Assembly (NCBI RefSeq): GCF_009301415.1 | Contig: NZ_CP045073.1 | Span: forward strand, 1,379,501-1,443,500 | Source of the DNA: Paracoccus kondratievae | GTDB lineage: Bacteria > Pseudomonadota > Alphaproteobacteria > Rhodobacterales > Rhodobacteraceae | Reading direction: 5' to 3' | DNA: 64,000 nt | Shown here: positions 61,664 through 64,000 of the stretch, piece by piece | Numbering within the stretch: the first letter of the stretch is position 1 | Layout: the number at the start of each line of letters is the position of its first letter | The notes under the pieces: model-generated | What the model saw: the letters and a program-made list of their open reading frames with translations, nothing else | Databases searched by the model: none | What the model was told of the DNA's origin: nothing | Program-made: the position numbers and the translations under genes

Positions 61664-64000
61664 AGGACTTTATCATTCCCGACCGCGACATGGGTACCCC
61701 GGCGGTCAAATCCGATGTCACTGTCAACCTGACCGTGGACGGCATTTCCGTCAGCGTTCCTGCGGGTACCAGTGTCATGCGCGCTGCTGCCGTGGCTGGG
61801 ATTTCGGTCCCCAAACTGTGCGCGACGGATCATGTCAGTGCCTTTGGCTCATGCCGGCTGTGCGTGGTGCAGATCGACGGGATGCGGGGTCTGCCTGCCT
61901 CATGCACCACCCCGGTGGCCGAGGGCATGGTCGTCCATACCCAGACAGATGATGTCGCCCGCGTCCGCAAAGGCGTGATGGAGCTGTACATCAGCGATCA
62001 CCCGCTGGACTGTCTGACCTGTGCCGCTAATGGCGATTGCGAATTGCAGGACATGGCCGGGGCCGTCGGTCTGCGCGAAGTGCGTTATGAGCCGGGCAAG
62101 AACCATTTTGCCCGCCGCGATGCCGAGGGGCCGAACCCCGAATACCGGCCCAAGGATCAGTCGAACCCCTATTTCACCTTCGACCCGGCGAAATGCATCG
62201 TCTGTTCGCGTTGCGTCCGGGCCTGCGAAGAGGTGCAGGGTACTTTTGCGCTGACCATCGAGGGGCGGGGCTTTGACAGCCGCGTCTCGGCCGGGATGGG
62301 GTCCGACAGTTTCCTGTCTTCGGATTGTGTCAGTTGCGGGGCCTGTGTGCAGGTCTGCCCGACTGCGACCCTGATCGAAAACAGCGTCATCCAGATCGGA
62401 ACGCCCGAGCATATCGTCAAGACGACCTGCGCCTATTGCGGGGTCGGCTGCTCGTTCGATGCCCATATGCGCGGCGAAGAGGTCGTGCGCATGGTGCCAG
62501 GCAAGGACGGCAAGGCCAACCATGGCCATAGCTGCGTCAAGGGTCGCTTTGCCTGGGGCTATGCAACCCACCGTGAACGCCAGACACAGCCGATGGTGCG
62601 TGAACGGATCACCGACCCCTGGCGTGTCGTCACCTGGGATGAGGCGCTGGATTTCGCCGCCAGCCGATTGCGCCAGGCCCAGCAGGACCATGGACGCGAC
62701 GCCATCGGTGTCATCACCTCGTCGCGCTGCACCAATGAGGAAACCTATCTGGTGCAGAAACTGGCGCGCGCCGTCTTTCTTAACAACAACACCGATACCT
62801 GCGCGCGGGTCTGTCATTCTCCGACCGGCTACGGGCTGAAGACGACCTTTGGCACATCGGCGGGCACGCATGATTTCGACTCGGTCGAAGAGACCGATCT
62901 GGCGCTGATCATCGGTGCGAACCCGACCGACGGGCACCCGGTCTTTGCCTCGCGCCTGCGCAAGCGGCTGCGGCAGGGCGCGGGGCTGATCGTCATTGAC
63001 CCGCGTCAGATCGACCTGCTCAAGACCCCGCATATGGGCGAGGGGCTGCACCTGCCGCTGCGTCCGGGCACCAACGTCGCCGTCCTGACCGCGATCGCGC
63101 ATGTGATCGTGACCGAGGGGCTTTATGACGAGGGCTTTATCCGCACGCGCTGCGACTGGGATGAATTCCTGGCCTATGCCGAGTTCCTCAGGGACCCGCG
63201 CCACGCGCCCGAAGAGGTCGAGAAACTGGCCAAGGTCCCGGCCGAACTGATCCGCAAGGCGGCCCGTGCCTATGCCGCCGCGCCGCGGGCAAGTATCTAT
63301 TACGGCCTTGGCGTGACCGAGCATTCGCAGGGCTCGACCACGGTGATGGCGATTGCGAACCTTGCCATGCTGACCGGTAACATCGGTCGCCCCGGCACCG
63401 GCGTGAACCCGCTGCGCGGTCAGAACAACGTGCAGGGCTCTTGCGACATGGGCAGCTTCCCGCATGAATATCCGGGCTATCGCCATGTCTCGGACCCCGA
63501 GGCGCGGGCGATTTATGAACGTGTCTGGGGGGTCGAGCTGTCGCCTGAACCGGGCCTGCGCATCCCCAACATGTTTGATGAGGCGCTGGCCGGCCGTTTC
63601 CGGGGTCTTTACTGCCAGGGCGAGGATATCGTCCAATCGGACCCCGACACCCACCACGTCACCTCGGCGCTGAAGGCGATGGATATCGTCATCGTGCAGG
63701 ATCTTTTCCTGAACGAGACCTCGAACTACGCCCATGTCTTCCTGCCGGGTTCGAGCTTCCTTGAAAAGAACGGCACCTTCACCAATGCCGAACGGCGCAT
63801 CAACATGGTTCGCCGCGCCATGACGCCGCGCAACGGATACGAGGACTGGGAAATCACCCAGTTGCTTGCGAACCGGATGGGCGCGAACTGGTCCTATACC
63901 CACCCGCGCGAGATCATGGCCGAGATCGCGCTGACCACGCCCAGCTTCTCGGGCGTGACCTATGACCTGCTTGACCGGGTTGGTTCGGTGCAATGGCCGT
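61660..64000 (+). CDS. fdsA: NAD-dependent formate dehydrogenase alpha (catalytic) subunit, truncated by window edge
   Basis: Molybdenum bis-MGD catalytic subunit oxidising formate to CO2; 780 codons are visible of about 950 expected. An N-terminal 2Fe-2S domain (SAFGSCRLCVVQIDG) and ferredoxin-like clusters (CLTCAANGDCELQ, CIVCSRCVRACEE, CVSCGACVQVCPT) precede the catalytic domain, which opens with CAYCGVGCSF and HSCVKGRF. The molybdenum ligand is a cysteine in TCARVCHSPTGYG (about residue 385), not selenocysteine. The ORF is open to base 64000. The maturation genes fdsC/fdsD are probably beyond the edge. Confidence 0.95.
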   Translation, partial: MKDFIIPDRDMGTPAVKSDVTVNLTVDGISVSVPAGTSVMRAAAVAGISVPKLCATDHVSAFGSCRLCVVQIDGMRGLPASCTTPVAEGMVVHTQTDDVARVRKGVMELYISDHPLDCLTCAANGDCELQDMAGAVGLREVRYEPGKNHFARRDAEGPNPEYRPKDQSNPYFTFDPAKCIVCSRCVRACEEVQGTFALTIEGRGFDSRVSAGMGSDSFLSSDCVSCGACVQVCPTATLIENSVIQIGTPEHIVKTTCAYCGVGCSFDAHMRGEEVVRMVPGKDGKANHGHSCVKGRFAWGYATHRERQTQPMVRERITDPWRVVTWDEALDFAASRLRQAQQDHGRDAIGVITSSRCTNEETYLVQKLARAVFLNNNTDTCARVCHSPTGYGLKTTFGTSAGTHDFDSVEETDLALIIGANPTDGHPVFASRLRKRLRQGAGLIVIDPRQIDLLKTPHMGEGLHLPLRPGTNVAVLTAIAHVIVTEGLYDEGFIRTRCDWDEFLAYAEFLRDPRHAPEEVEKLAKVPAELIRKAARAYAAAPRASIYYGLGVTEHSQGSTTVMAIANLAMLTGNIGRPGTGVNPLRGQNNVQGSCDMGSFPHEYPGYRHVSDPEARAIYERVWGVELSPEPGLRIPNMFDEALAGRFRGLYCQGEDIVQSDPDTHHVTSALKAMDIVIVQDLFLNETSNYAHVFLPGSSFLEKNGTFTNAERRINMVRRAMTPRNGYEDWEITQLLANRMGANWSYTHPREIMAEIALTTPSFSGVTYDLLDRVGSVQWP

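Noticed and set aside
62800..62830. Selenocysteine at the formate dehydrogenase active site
   Set aside because: The molybdenum ligand codon is TGT (Cys), as in other FdsA proteins; there is no in-frame TGA.
61900..63993. A 697-codon open frame on the minus strand opposite fdsA
   Set aside because: It mirrors fdsA, whose domains and cofactor motifs are unmistakable. Long antisense frames are common in GC-rich DNA, and the translation shows no family pattern.

Overview
The window is a high-GC, densely packed alphaproteobacterial chromosome segment, best matched to Paracoccus or a close relative in the Rhodobacteraceae. The evidence is the dusB-ntrBC-ntrYX order, an RcGTA-type gene transfer agent (GTA) cluster followed by cysE, an F1-ATPase zeta inhibitor of the Paracoccus type, duplicated F-type b subunits (b and b'), and an FdsGBA formate dehydrogenase. 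I see no rRNA, tRNA, insertion sequence, CRISPR array or integrase. No gene-free stretch exceeds 300 bases.

Left part (1-20.9 kb): the first codons of an L-serine dehydratase on the minus strand, then a plus-strand run of dusB, two nitrogen two-component systems (ntrBC, ntrYX), potassium uptake trkA-trkH, hfq and hflX. A convergent minus-strand cluster follows: telA, a DUF2927 lipoprotein, an SPFH/GYF_2 protein, a zinc-ribbon membrane protein and a PfkB sugar kinase. Diverging from it are fabF and mltG.

Middle (21.0-35.8 kb): a complete, co-oriented GTA structural cluster, g1 to g15 plus a DUF2793 protein: terminase, portal, protease, capsid, connectors, tail tube, tape measure, distal tail, hub, peptidase and a 1297-residue baseplate protein. 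A sigma70-like promoter is followed within about 25 nt by an intrinsic-terminator-like hairpin with a six-T run. A second such hairpin lies between g2 and g3, and a long inverted repeat follows the capsid gene. This layout suggests control by antitermination. The cluster ends at cysE, whose start overlaps the stop of an 8-codon upstream ORF inside a strong stem-loop.

Right part (36.7-64 kb): pyrD and a DUF952 gene, a periplasmic 5'-nucleotidase, a Hint-domain protein, an ArsR regulator with an operator-like repeat, the Fo operon atpIBEF'F, an OmpA-type lipoprotein, DNA repair genes (alkyltransferase and nth), a PfkB nucleoside kinase, and a minus-strand beta-oxidation block (two MerR regulators, acyl-CoA dehydrogenase, GST, thiolase, FadJ). 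Then come two thioesterase-fold genes with a MATE transporter, the zeta inhibitor, purC-purS, and a LysR regulator next to fdsGBA, whose catalytic subunit runs off the right edge.

Most genes are ordinary housekeeping or metabolic loci in tight operons with ATGA overlaps. The least routine material is the RNA-level architecture of the GTA cluster, the cysE leader, the telA/SPFH cluster, and NtrC and NtrX proteins that lack the sigma54-contact loop motif.
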